From Desulfogranum marinum (lineage in GTDB: Bacteria; Desulfobacterota; Desulfobulbia; Desulfobulbales; Desulfobulbaceae), in assembly GCF_016918565.1 (NCBI RefSeq), contig NZ_JAFFQD010000041.1, positions 1-46,246 on the forward strand: DNA of 46,246 nucleotides, in the 5' to 3' direction. The notes under the pieces are model-generated. The model saw only the letters and a list, made by a program, of their open reading frames with translations, searched no databases and had not been told where the DNA came from. This document shows positions 1-8,332 of the stretch, one piece after another. Both the position numbers and the translations under genes were made by a program. Every line of letters starts with the position of its first letter. Position 1 is the first letter of the stretch.

Positions 1-738
1 GCATCCTTGTTGTTATTGGTGTCACCGAGCAAGGGAGAAAAGAATTTATTGCCATTGAAGATGGCTTTAGAGAGTCAGAGCAAAGTTGGTCTGAGTTGTT
101 ATTGAGGGTGAAAGCTCAGGGGCTGAAACGCGCTCCTAAATTGGCTGTTGGCGACGGTGCAATGGGCTTTTGGAAAGCATTAAGAAAAGTCTACCCCACA
201 ACAACTCATCAACGTTGCTGGGTGCACAAGACCGCAAATGTATTGAACAAGCTGCCAAAGAGTATTCAGCCCAAGGTCAAGCAGGCACTTCATGAGATAT
301 GGATGGCGCCGACGAAAGAAGAAGCTTATTCGGCCTTTGACATTGCAACGTCAACCTATGAGGCAAAGTACCCGAAAGCAATGGAATGTCTCGAGAAAGA
401 TAAAGACGACATGCTGGCGTTTTATGATTTTCCAGCAGCCCATTGGCAGCATATACGGACTTCAAACCCTATTGAGTCGACTTTCGCGACGGTTCGTCTT
501 AGGACTGCAAAAACTCGAGGCTGCGTTGCCAGGCACACAATTTTATCCATGGTTTTTAAGCTCGGCCAAAGTGCTCAAAAAAGGTGGCGAAGGTTGAGAG
601 GTTTTAAACTGCTTGCAGATGTAATACAAGGAGTTCAATTTAAAGATGGGGAGCCTGTGGCTCCAATAGTGAGCGAAGAATCTGACAGAGCTGTCGTTTA
701 GGAATCATTCTTCGAACACCAGACTTGACTATAACTCA
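1..738 (+). mobile_element. 3' part of an IS256-family insertion sequence
   Basis: The window opens inside an insertion sequence. It holds the C-terminal part of a mutator-type transposase and about 35 bases of non-coding right end. Those bases, around 705-738, resemble the right terminal repeat of IS256-group elements (an ACACCAGA-TTGAC-like stretch followed by ATAACTC), judged from memory of the family. The left end and target duplication lie outside the window, so the exact boundary is approximate. The next gene starts inside this right end, which marks the insertion point. Confidence 0.7.
3..701 (+). CDS. IS256-family transposase, 5'-truncated by the window edge
   Basis: This is the C-terminal 232 residues of a mutator-type DDE transposase; full-length family members are about 400 residues. 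The frame is open from base 3 with no start codon, so the true start lies upstream of the window. Visible family features are the GDGAMGFW segment carrying an acidic catalytic residue, the QRCWVHKTANVLNKLPK block with its conserved Cys-x-x-His, and the TSNPIESTFATVRLRT segment carrying the catalytic glutamate. The C-terminus looks intact, so the element may still be active if its left part is complete. Confidence 0.9.
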   Translation: MLVVIGVTEQGRKEFIAIEDGFRESEQSWSELLLRVKAQGLKRAPKLAVGDGAMGFWKALRKVYPTTTHQRCWVHKTANVLNKLPKSIQPKVKQALHEIWMAPTKEEAYSAFDIATSTYEAKYPKAMECLEKDKDDMLAFYDFPAAHWQHIRTSNPIESTFATVRLRTAKTRGCVARHTILSMVFKLGQSAQKRWRRLRGFKLLADVIQGVQFKDGEPVAPIVSEESDRAVV

Positions 739-3037
739 AGTAAAAGTTCACCAACCAACATCAACTCCTTCCCAAATCCATTCTCAATCATCTACCGAAA
801 AAAAAATTGCACTGTTCAGGCAACTATTTCGTGGAAGGGAAGATGTTTATCCCAAACGCTGGGAATCAAAGAACAACAATTCTGGATATTCCCCGGTTTG
901 CAGCAATGAATGGAATCCGGCTTATTGTGACAAACCTCGCACAAAATGTAATAAGTGCCAAAACCGTCAGTATGTAGCTGTTACGGACAATGTGATCTAT
1001 GACCATCTTGCAGGAAAGCAAACTATCGGTGTCTACCCATTATTACCAGGAGATTTGTGCTGGTTTCTTGCTGTTGATTTTGATGGTACAGAATGGGTTG
1101 ATGATGTTTCAGCATTTTTAGATACGTGTCATTCTCTAAAAGTTCCAGCAGCATTAGAACGCTCCCGGTCTGGTAAAGGAGGACACGTTTGGATTTTCTT
1201 CAATGAACCAGTACAAGCATCACTTGCAAGACAACTCGGTAGTGCTATCCTAACAAAAACGATGGAGAGAAGGCACCAGATAGGACTCAAATCCTATGAC
1301 CGTCTATTTCCTAATCAAGACACAATGCCCAAAGGAGGTTTTGGCAATTTGATTGCTTTACCTCTGCAAAAAGCTCCAAGAGAAAAAGGAAATAGCGTAT
1401 TCCTTGATGGAGACTTCCAACCATTCCCAGATCAATGGGCGTACCTTTTTTCAATAGAGAAATTCACTCCAGAAAAAATCGAAAAGCTTGTTTCACAAGC
1501 AGCAAATGAAAAATCAATTCTTTGTATAAAAGGCAGCACACTTGAAGAAGATAATGCCGAAGACCCATGGACACAGCCACCCTCTGGTGCCCAGAAACTA
1601 TCTACAGCAAACTATCCAGTACCGAAACAGATCTCAATCGTTCTTGGAGATTTAATTTACTTTGAGAAAGAGGGTTTATCAGCTGGATTACAGAACCAAC
1701 TGATCCAACTGGCTGCATTTCAAAATCCTGAGTTTTATAAAGCACAGGCAATGAGAAGATCCACTTACAATCTAAGCAGAATTCTATTTTGCTCAGAAGA
1801 GTTTCCAAAACATATCGGGCTACCACGAGGCTGTTTTCCAGATGCAGAGAACTTATTCAACAGCCTCGGAGTCGAGATCAAGATAATCGACGAACGTTTC
1901 AAAGGGAAACCTTTACGAGTAGGCTTCAAAGGCAAGCTCAGGACACAGCAAAAGCACGCTGTAAAAGAATTACGAAAACATGACATAGGGATACTCAGCG
2001 CGGCAACTGCATTTGGCAAGACTGTTGTTGCCGCAAAACTGATTGCTGTGAGAAAGAGAAACACCCTTGTCCTCGTACACCGAAAACAGCTAATGGACCA
2101 GTGGAGAGAAAGACTTTCAGTATTTCTAGGAATTGAACCAAAAGAGATTGGCCAACTAAGTGGAAGTAAAAAACATATTACAGGCAAGCTAGACGTTGCT
2201 GTCATCCAAAGCTTATGCCGGAAAGGTGTTGTGGACGATATTGTCGCAGAATATGGACACGTAATCGTCGACGAATGTCACCACGTTGCAGCTCTAAGTT
2301 TTGAGCAACTGATGAAAAAGGTGAAAGCAAATTACGTCCTAGGGCTAACAGCTACGCCAGTCAGGAAAGATGGCCATCACCCAATCATTATCATGCAATG
2401 TGGACCGATCAGATACAGATATAGTAGCAAGGAGGCAACTGCAGACAGTACGTTCAATCATTTTGTAAACATTAAACAAACTGGATTCCATGTCCCATTT
2501 GAAAATGAACAACCAGCTCTCTATGAAATTTATCAAAAACTCATTGCCGATAAAACCAGGAATGACTTGATCTGCGAAGATATTCTTGAATCGCTTAAAA
2601 GTAACCGCTCTCCCCTGTTACTCACAGAAAGAACTGAGCACCTTCAAATCATAGCGGATCTTTTAGAAGGTAAAGTGAAAAACATCGTCATCCTTAAAGG
2701 TGGAATGAGCAAGAAGCAACGAGATTCTGCCTACGAACAACTGAAAAATATCGATAAAGATGATGAGCGTATTATCCTCGCAACTGGCCGTTATATTGGT
2801 GAAGGTTTTGATGATGCAAGGCTCGACACCTTGTTTTTAGCTCTCCCTATTTCATGGAAAGGAACGATTCAACAATACGCAGGGCGACTCCACCGTCAGT
2901 ATGATAGGAAGAAGGAAGTTCGTATTTATGATTACCTGGACGAGTCAATACCAATGCTTGCAAGGATGTATAAAAGAAGACTCAGTGGCTACAAATCTAT
3001 CGGGTATGAGATTACTGAACCGGGAAACACTACTTGA
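725..3037 (+). CDS. TOTE-type primase-helicase (AEP + superfamily 2 helicase), N-terminus lost to IS insertion
   Basis: A 770-residue protein joins an archaeo-eukaryotic primase-like domain to a superfamily 2 helicase, the arrangement named after TOTE conflict systems. A Cys cluster (Cys59, 68, 75, 78) probably binds zinc. The primase acidic motif FLAVDFD is near residues 114-120, and SRSGKGGHVW near 147-156 supplies the conserved His. The helicase has Walker A AFGKT (about 429-433), the DECH box (516-519), the motif III-like segment LGLTATPVRKDG and motif VI QYAGRLHRQY near 718. The only early start is a TTG inside the right end of the upstream IS. Relatives as I recall them carry a short coiled-coil segment before the primase domain; here it is replaced by about five IS-derived codons. 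The core is undamaged, but native expression signals are gone. Accessory gene, possible mobile-element defence. Confidence 0.85.
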   Translation: MTITQVKVHQPTSTPSQIHSQSSTEKKIALFRQLFRGREDVYPKRWESKNNNSGYSPVCSNEWNPAYCDKPRTKCNKCQNRQYVAVTDNVIYDHLAGKQTIGVYPLLPGDLCWFLAVDFDGTEWVDDVSAFLDTCHSLKVPAALERSRSGKGGHVWIFFNEPVQASLARQLGSAILTKTMERRHQIGLKSYDRLFPNQDTMPKGGFGNLIALPLQKAPREKGNSVFLDGDFQPFPDQWAYLFSIEKFTPEKIEKLVSQAANEKSILCIKGSTLEEDNAEDPWTQPPSGAQKLSTANYPVPKQISIVLGDLIYFEKEGLSAGLQNQLIQLAAFQNPEFYKAQAMRRSTYNLSRILFCSEEFPKHIGLPRGCFPDAENLFNSLGVEIKIIDERFKGKPLRVGFKGKLRTQQKHAVKELRKHDIGILSAATAFGKTVVAAKLIAVRKRNTLVLVHRKQLMDQWRERLSVFLGIEPKEIGQLSGSKKHITGKLDVAVIQSLCRKGVVDDIVAEYGHVIVDECHHVAALSFEQLMKKVKANYVLGLTATPVRKDGHHPIIIMQCGPIRYRYSSKEATADSTFNHFVNIKQTGFHVPFENEQPALYEIYQKLIADKTRNDLICEDILESLKSNRSPLLLTERTEHLQIIADLLEGKVKNIVILKGGMSKKQRDSAYEQLKNIDKDDERIILATGRYIGEGFDDARLDTLFLALPISWKGTIQQYAGRLHRQYDRKKEVRIYDYLDESIPMLARMYKRRLSGYKSIGYEITEPGNTT

Positions 3038-3195
3038 AAATTAGCTCCCCTGCCCACTAGTCGCGGAGGCAGGAGGTCTCAAACTAATAGGCCCACAAGC
3101 AGTATCACCACTTACACGTTGATATTACAGGAAATAATCATCAACACAAAAAACTGGAACAAGCGACACCCTGCCTCGAATTTCCACAAAAAAGA

Positions 3196-3228
3196 AAAAG
3201 CCGAACAGCATGTAACTGTTCGGCTTTT
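3196..3228 (-). terminator. Rho-independent terminator after tRNA-Pro
   Basis: A 13-bp perfect stem (AAAAGCCGAACAG with its complement, 7-base loop) lies just past the 3' end of the leftward tRNA-Pro gene. It has A/T runs on both sides, so it could also stop rightward transcription from the primase-helicase gene. Confidence 0.85.
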
Positions 3229-3238
3229 CTTATATAAA

Positions 3239-3316
3239 TGGTCGGGGCGGTAGGATTCGAACCTACGGCCTCCTGCTCCCAAGGCAGGCGCGCTAACCAG
3301 GCTGCGCTACGCCCCG
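3239..3316 (-). tRNA. tRNA-Pro (anticodon TGG)
   Basis: The minus strand folds into a full cloverleaf. The acceptor stem is CGGGGCG/CGCCCCG, the anticodon stem CCTGC/GCAGG surrounds the loop CTTGGGA (anticodon TGG), and the T arm is GTAGG-TTCGAAT-CCTAC. A genomically encoded CCA is at 3239-3241. TGG reads CCA and, with wobble, other proline codons. Confidence 0.97.
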
Positions 3317-3860
3317 ACTCGAAGTGCTGTTCACTGAGAGCCCCGCTTATCTACTCTGTTGAGAAAAAGATTGCAAGCATTTTAAGCTAACTTATTTCAT
3401 TTTTTTGACTGGACTGAATGCAACCTGTAGAAAACATCTCGCTCTTTTTAAAACTGGCCGGCTTGCCCTATTGCCCCACATACGATTTCAGGGTCTCTTT
3501 AGCCGGCTCATACACATTTTGCTCAAAATGATTCAACAAATCGAGTCAGCTTTTCACAAATGCTATCTGCAGGGATACAATAAGTGGTTACCGGTGACAA
3601 TTAAACTGCAGCTCCCCCCGAGGGAAGCCTTGACTTCCCCACCCAGCACTAAGTACTCAGCAGATGACAAAGAGAAAAAGCCCTCCTGCGCTCACCCATT
3701 GCCTGTTATGGAAGCGCCCTTAGCGAAAATATCCGGTAAAGCCCTGATAATATGAGATTACCTAAACTTTACAGACATAAATATCCTTTCATTTTCAGGC
3801 TAAAGCCAACCTGCACAGAACTAAAAATTGATTTTTATGAATAGCTAAGCATTTTTTCTC
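3317..3860. other. Intergenic stretch between two tRNA genes, no supported gene
   Basis: About 540 bases separate the tRNA-Pro promoter area from the tRNA-Asn promoter. An open frame at 3405-3755 (116 codons, plus) has no ribosome binding site, a low-complexity composition and no recognisable motif, so I do not call it a gene. I see no repeat or RNA fold that I can defend. Confidence 0.5.
3348..3376 (-). promoter_or_regulatory. Candidate promoter of tRNA-Pro
   Basis: Reading leftward, a TTGCAA hexamer (3371-3376) is followed after 17 bases by TAGATA (3348-3353), about 30 bases before the tRNA 5' end. The -35 match is fair and the -10 match weak. The position suits a tRNA promoter, but this is only a pattern match. 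Confidence 0.4.
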
Positions 3861-3889
3861 TTGACGTTCTCTCTCTGTCGGGATATATA
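3861..3889 (+). promoter_or_regulatory. Promoter of tRNA-Asn
   Basis: TTGACG (3861-3866), an exact 17-base spacer and TATATA (3884-3889) form a strong sigma-70-type promoter. The predicted transcript start is near 3896, giving a ~35-base leader before the mature tRNA. Confidence 0.75.
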
Positions 3890-3930
3890 CCCCACTCACA
3901 ATTTGACAGTTCGCAGCATCAAACATTTGT

Positions 3931-4006
3931 TCCTTGGTAGCTCAGCTGGTAGAGCAGGTGGCTGTTAACCACCTTGTCGGGGGTTCGAGTCCCTCCCAAG
4001 GAGCCA
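3931..4006 (+). tRNA. tRNA-Asn (anticodon GTT)
   Basis: A 76-base cloverleaf. The acceptor stem is TCCTTGG/CCAAGGA, the D arm GCTC-AGCTGGTA-GAGC, the anticodon loop CTGTTAA with anticodon GTT, and the T loop TTCGAGT. CCA is encoded at 4004-4006. A strong promoter precedes it and an intrinsic terminator follows, so it is a single-gene transcription unit. Confidence 0.97.
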
Positions 4007-4011
4007 ATTTT

Positions 4012-4044
4012 AGCCCGGTCATTTATTGACCGGGCTTTTTTTTT
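4012..4044 (+). terminator. Rho-independent terminator after tRNA-Asn
   Basis: A 9-bp GC-rich stem (AGCCCGGTC with its complement, 7-base loop ATTTATT) is followed by nine consecutive T residues, starting 5 bases after the tRNA CCA end. Textbook intrinsic terminator. Confidence 0.93.
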
Positions 4045-4218
4045 GCTTTTGATTCCGTTCGCAAAATTTCCCCGCCACCGGCAGTCTCATTCCATCCTTC
4101 GCTTGCGCATCCACCGTAAGAGTGGTATCAACCGTTCTTTTATGGTAATTGCTCACAGGTCACCCATCTTCGGGTGATCACGATTGTCCGCATAGAGGGG
4201 CTATAGCCGGAATTTTCA

Positions 4219-4313
4219 TCAATAAAGTTTTTCGCAGGGCAAGGCACAAGCCGCGTAGCTGTAGTAAACTACCGCAAGTGACTTGTAACGCAGATCCTGC
4301 GGAAAAATCTATT
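4219..4313. repeat. Intergenic palindromic repeat element (~95 bp)
   Basis: The outer arms TCAATA-AAG-TTTTTCGCAGG and CCTGC-GGAAAAATCTATTG are imperfect reverse complements. Inside lie ACAAG/CTTGT and GTAGT/ACTAC pairs, so the whole element can fold into one long branched hairpin. The layout resembles short intergenic palindromes I recall as common in deltaproteobacterial genomes. Only one copy is seen in this window, so repeat status is inferred from structure. Confidence 0.5.
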
Positions 4314-4595
4314 GACCCGAAGGGGGAACTTTTTGATTGAAAACGAAAAACAGACTGTTAATTGTACAATTACTCTTTAAACAATAATATCAATTAATTG
4401 AGTTTAAGATCAAAAAGTTCATGAGAAATCCGGGATAGCTGCCAATCGCGCTTACCCAAATCTTGGCAACCTGAGAGCAGTTACAGATTTAAAACTAGTG
4501 AAACCAGGGATTTACATACCCCGTAAGTTGTCACCTTTTATGTTGAGTAGTAACAAATCATTTTTCAAAGCTTATCAACAACCCCATTTCATACC
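4314..4595. other. Leader region before the HyuA-like gene
   Basis: About 280 AT-rich bases between the palindromic element and the next start codon. A self-complementary AATTGTACAATT lies around 4358-4369. I find no convincing promoter, ribosome binding site or conserved RNA fold, and no plausible gene. Confidence 0.4.
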
Positions 4596-6242
4596 ATGAG
4601 TACATACTGTATTGGCATCGACACCGGAGGGACCTTTACCGATGCGGTCCTCCTGGACACGGCAACGGGAAAGGTTGCCCAACAGGCTAAAGAACGCACC
4701 ACCCATCATGATTTAAGTATTGGCGTTGCCAAAGCGCTTACCAAGCTTTTTGCCGCTGACATTGCGCCGGAATCTGTTACCCAGCTTGCGGTCTCCACTA
4801 CATTGGCAACCAATGCAGTTGTGGAAGGGCATGGGGCGCGGGTGGCACTGTTTGTCCTGGGCCATGTACGCCATTTTAAACTTCCCATAGTTGCCAACAT
4901 CTTTCTCAAGGGTGGCCATACAATTACCGGAGAGGAAGACCAGCCCCTTGACATGGAAGAGTTGGTAGACATGCTGCAGGGTTTGCGCAACGAAGTTGAC
5001 AGCTATGCGGTGTGCGGTGCCATGTCGATTCAAAACCCTACCCATGAGCTTGTAACGGAAAAAGCCATATCACTTGTGGACCCTGGAAAGCCTGTTTTTT
5101 GTTCACACCAGGTTTCCACCCACCCTGGAATGCTTGAACGATCTGCAACAGCCTGCCTCCATGCCAAACTTCAGCCGCTGATGGTCAGCTTTCTGTCATC
5201 CATCCAGCGAGCAATGCTCGCCCTTGGCCTGGAGTGTCCGGTTACCATTATATGCGGCGACGGGACAGGTGCTTCTCTGGAAAAAACCGTTGCGCGCGCT
5301 GCAGTCACCATGGCCAGCGGTCCTGCCGCCACTGCACGATTCGGTGCAGCAAGTGAACATAAAACAGCATTGATCGTTGACATCGGAGGGACAACAACCG
5401 ACATCTGCCTGGTCAAAGACGGCGCACCAACCATGAGCAAGGAAGGGTGCCGCATAGGGCAATGGCGCACCCATGTTGATGCCGTAGACATGTACACCGC
5501 AGCCGGAGGCGGTGATAGTCATATCAAGTGCGACCGCAAAGGAGAGATTTCGCTCCACCCTTACCGGGTACAACCACTGGCAATGACCCCAGACCTGCCT
5601 GATCCTAAGCAGTGGCTCAAGACCGGTAAAGATGCCTACCTGGTTCTTCCAGTGGAAACAAACAAGGACCAGCAGCTCGCAGACCCTGTTGTCCAATACT
5701 TGGCGGCTAATGGACCTGCCAGCCCCAGTAAGATTGAGATGGCAACAGGCATCCAGGGTATTGCTCTGGAAAAAAAACTTGAACGACTTGCCTATGACCA
5801 GCATGTTATTCTCGCTGGGTTTACGCCAACAGATGCTTTGCATGCCATGGGCCTTCTTTCCATCGGTAATGCAGCTGCAAGCCAGGCAGGAGCCAGAGTA
5901 CTGGCCGCTGAAATGAGTCTGTCACCGGAAGTTTTCTGCAAGCAGTCAGTTACCACAGCCGGCAATGCGATTGAAAAAATAATTCTGACCTATCTGGCGC
6001 GCACCACATGGTCCATGGAGCAGGCCGCAGTGCTGCTCAACAAACAAAGTAGCGATTTCTTTTCCATTCACTTTTCGTTGGATCTCCCCATAATAGGCAT
6101 TGGCGCCGCAGCAAAATATTTTCTTCCTGAAATCGCCAAACGTCTGCACACCACAGTTACTTTTCCTGAACATTTTGAAGTGGGCAACGCCATTGGCGCG
6201 GCACTTATAGGAAAAGAACAGGGCCACCCGAATTACTCATGA
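4596..6242 (+). CDS. Hydantoinase/oxoprolinase family protein (HyuA-like ATPase)
   Basis: A 548-residue protein of the ATP-dependent hydantoinase/oxoprolinase alpha family. Members activate cyclic amide or carboxylate substrates with ATP and usually pair with a HyuB subunit. An N-terminal actin-fold phosphate loop GIDTGGTFTDA is at residues 7-17, and a second glycine-rich loop VDIGGTTTDICL near 260-272 opens the main domain. The protein is shorter than classical HyuA (roughly 650-700 residues), and no hyuB lies in the window, so the substrate cannot be assigned. The ATG at 4596 is the first that keeps the phosphate loop at the N-terminus, although no clear Shine-Dalgarno precedes it. It is monocistronic here. 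Confidence 0.85.
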   Translation: MSTYCIGIDTGGTFTDAVLLDTATGKVAQQAKERTTHHDLSIGVAKALTKLFAADIAPESVTQLAVSTTLATNAVVEGHGARVALFVLGHVRHFKLPIVANIFLKGGHTITGEEDQPLDMEELVDMLQGLRNEVDSYAVCGAMSIQNPTHELVTEKAISLVDPGKPVFCSHQVSTHPGMLERSATACLHAKLQPLMVSFLSSIQRAMLALGLECPVTIICGDGTGASLEKTVARAAVTMASGPAATARFGAASEHKTALIVDIGGTTTDICLVKDGAPTMSKEGCRIGQWRTHVDAVDMYTAAGGGDSHIKCDRKGEISLHPYRVQPLAMTPDLPDPKQWLKTGKDAYLVLPVETNKDQQLADPVVQYLAANGPASPSKIEMATGIQGIALEKKLERLAYDQHVILAGFTPTDALHAMGLLSIGNAAASQAGARVLAAEMSLSPEVFCKQSVTTAGNAIEKIILTYLARTTWSMEQAAVLLNKQSSDFFSIHFSLDLPIIGIGAAAKYFLPEIAKRLHTTVTFPEHFEVGNAIGAALIGKEQGHPNYS

Positions 6243-6553
6243 GCATTTTGCCATTTTTGAAAACACCTCATTTCAAAGTCATGCGTTAAAATGAATAAAG
6301 TTCAAAATTAACAAAATGCTCACCAGAGGATTGATACATCCCCCCTGCTTCTGCTCATCTTCCGCAGAAAAAGCAGACAGGGTATAATTTGACGAAAAAT
6401 TGACAAGTTCCTCTCTTTTTAAACTACCTGCGAATTTTCTTTTTTTAACCATCTAAAATTACAACAGAAAAACAACGACTTCATCTTGGCTCACAATGTG
6501 CATGCCCCTGTAGTTCCAACTCTTCACCCTCTTATGTATAAAGACTACAAGGA
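6243..6553. other. Intergenic region with a spaced inverted repeat
   Basis: No gene is seen. GAGCATTTTG directly at the end of the HyuA-like gene (6241-6250) recurs as its exact complement at 6312-6321. That gives a 10-bp stem around about 60 bases, possibly a transcript-end structure. A TTGACA hexamer near 6400 lacks a good partner -10. Confidence 0.35.
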
Positions 6554-6559
6554 ATGTAT

Positions 6560-7270
6560 ATGAAAGCAAGATACGCCCTGCTCACAAGTTGTTTGACGTG
6601 TTTGATTTTCTCTCAGGCCAGTGCCGGAGAACAAGGCAACATTGGAGTCGGTGTCAAAGCCGGTACATTAGGGATTGGAGCAGAGGTCGACCTCGGGCTA
6701 AACGAAATACTGCACCTTCGGGGCGGTGCCAACTACCTTCAATTTTCTTTTGATTCGACTGTCTCCAACATTGATTATGAAATGGAACCAGAGTTTAAAA
6801 ATGCTTCTCTGCTTCTGGATGTGTATCCATTTTCTGGCAGTTTTCGTATTACCGGTGGCGTTTTCATCAACAACAACGAGATTGCCCTGACCGGTTCTCC
6901 TCGAGAAGAATTCTGGGGAGACAGCACAATTCCCTCAAATTACAGCAGCGTTGTTGATCCCTTAAAAGACTCCATCAAGCTCAATGGCACAGTAGAGTTC
7001 AACACCTTTGCCCCTTATGTAGGTATCGGCTGGAACAGCAATGTAGAGCAGGAAAGAGGTTGGGGGGTTTCCTTTGAGATGGGAGTACTTTTTCAAGGCG
7101 CACCAACGGTCTCCAGCTTAACGCTAGCAGCAGCACCACCACTTGACGCATACACTGACAATCCAATCATCTTACAGGCCCTTGAGCATGAAAAAAAGGC
7201 CATTGAAGAAGATTTAGACTATTTTCAATACTATCCCGTAGCCTCTCTTATGTTTCATTACACTTTCTAA
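6560..7270 (+). CDS. Exported outer-membrane beta-barrel protein
   Basis: A signal peptide (hydrophobic core LLTSCLTCLIFSQ, cleavage likely after ASA) leads about 215 residues rich in alternating hydrophobic/polar strands and glycine. The protein ends in FHYTF, an aromatic C-terminus typical of proteins inserted by the BAM complex. Predicted place is the outer membrane; function is unknown, with general similarity to OmpW/opacity-like small barrels. An AAGGA at 6546-6550 favours the ATG at 6560 (9-base spacing) over the in-frame ATG at 6554 (3 bases). It stands alone between long non-coding stretches. Confidence 0.7.
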   Translation: MKARYALLTSCLTCLIFSQASAGEQGNIGVGVKAGTLGIGAEVDLGLNEILHLRGGANYLQFSFDSTVSNIDYEMEPEFKNASLLLDVYPFSGSFRITGGVFINNNEIALTGSPREEFWGDSTIPSNYSSVVDPLKDSIKLNGTVEFNTFAPYVGIGWNSNVEQERGWGVSFEMGVLFQGAPTVSSLTLAAAPPLDAYTDNPIILQALEHEKKAIEEDLDYFQYYPVASLMFHYTF

Positions 7271-7486
7271 ACGGCTTGAATACATCAAGCCCCCGGTCAA
7301 CCCTGCCATATAAACAGGGGCAACAGGATATCCTCAGCTTGCCCCTGTTACATCAAAACTAACATTACCAGACAGTTGGATAGCCGAACTCCAATAACTT
7401 CCACCTAAAACTCCTTTACTCAGCCCATTAGCCGCACCTCTATTGCCGTTCTACCCTTTACATTCACTTGCAACAGATTATTGTGG
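7271..7486. other. Intergenic region with two hairpins after the barrel-protein gene
   Basis: GGCTTGA-ATACA-TCAAGCC (7273-7291) directly follows the barrel-protein stop codon. A second, 11-bp perfect stem (AACAGGGGCAA, 7313-7323, with 7339-7349) comes next. Neither has a strong T run, but together they probably end the upstream transcript. No gene is seen. Confidence 0.45.
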
Positions 7487-7504
7487 AATGATTATCATTA
7501 ATGC
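7484..7504. promoter_or_regulatory. Candidate Fur box upstream of the DsbD-like gene
   Basis: The 14 bases TAATGATAATCATT (complement strand, 7487-7500) match the core of the classical Fur consensus (GATAATGATAATCATTATC) without mismatch. The site lies about 80 bases before the DsbD-type gene at 7580, where a promoter is expected. Iron-responsive control is inferred from this match only. Confidence 0.5.
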
Positions 7505-7579
7505 TAAGGAAATCAAAACACAACCCTGTCTCAAAAGACCATTCCCATACAGTCAATATCCTTACCTACGAATAGAGCC

Positions 7580-8278
7580 ATGGAACATTTTTTAAGTCAA
7601 CTTGAAACAACGCTCCAGACATCACTGCTACTCTCCATTGGCATAGCCTACCTGGGCGGGTTACTGGCAAGCCTCACCCCCTGTATCTATCCAATGATCC
7701 CCATTACTGCCGGAGTGGTCGGCCATTCAAATATCGGTGGATCGAGAGCCAGAGGTTTTTTACTGTCAGTTACCTATGTTTTCGGCATGGCAATCACCTA
7801 CGCCGGATTGGGAATTTTTGCTGCTGCAACCGGCCGTTTTTTCGGGACAGTAAACAGCCACCCGCTGACCTTTCTCCTGGTGGGCAATATTATCCTCCTT
7901 TTCGGCCTCGGCATGCTCGATGTCTTTACCATGCCCTACTTCAGCCATAACATTACCGCCAAGACCAAGGGTTTTTTCGGCGTGTTTTTTGCGGGTATTT
8001 TATCGGCATTTGTTGCAGGTCCATGCACAGCTCCAGTTCTGGGGGTACTACTTGCTTACGTGGCAACCACTCAAAACATTTTAACTGGTGGCCTGCTGCT
8101 CTTTATTTTTTCTTTTGGCATGGGGACAATACTCATTGGAGTCGGTACCTTTTCCAGCATACTGGCAGCCATTCCGAAATCAGGCTCATGGATGGCCACA
8201 ATTAAAAAAGCCATGGGCTTTATCATGATTGCCCTGGCTGAATATTTTTTCATAAAAGCTGGAATGCTTTTTATTTGA
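7580..8278 (+). CDS. DsbD/CcdA-type thiol-disulfide transmembrane protein
   Basis: A 232-residue, about six-helix inner-membrane protein of the cytochrome c biogenesis/DsbD transmembrane family. It carries reducing equivalents from cytoplasmic thioredoxin to periplasmic thiol proteins. The two redox cysteines sit in the family motifs SLTPCIYPMIP (Cys35) and VAGPCTAPVLG (Cys149). There is no N-terminal or C-terminal thioredoxin domain, so it resembles CcdA in length but the DsbD core in motif wording. The gene for a periplasmic thioredoxin-like partner starts 54 bases downstream. The pair probably reduces cytochrome c precursors or other exported thiol proteins. Confidence 0.9.
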   Translation: MEHFLSQLETTLQTSLLLSIGIAYLGGLLASLTPCIYPMIPITAGVVGHSNIGGSRARGFLLSVTYVFGMAITYAGLGIFAAATGRFFGTVNSHPLTFLLVGNIILLFGLGMLDVFTMPYFSHNITAKTKGFFGVFFAGILSAFVAGPCTAPVLGVLLAYVATTQNILTGGLLLFIFSFGMGTILIGVGTFSSILAAIPKSGSWMATIKKAMGFIMIALAEYFFIKAGMLFI

Positions 8279-8332
8279 TGCCTATCATTTTGTTTCATCT
8301 ACCACCAACTACTAGGAAACGAGGATAACTCC

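Noticed and set aside
3405-3755. 116-codon open frame between the tRNA genes
   Set aside because: No ribosome site, no motif, irregular composition; overlaps what looks like plain intergenic DNA.
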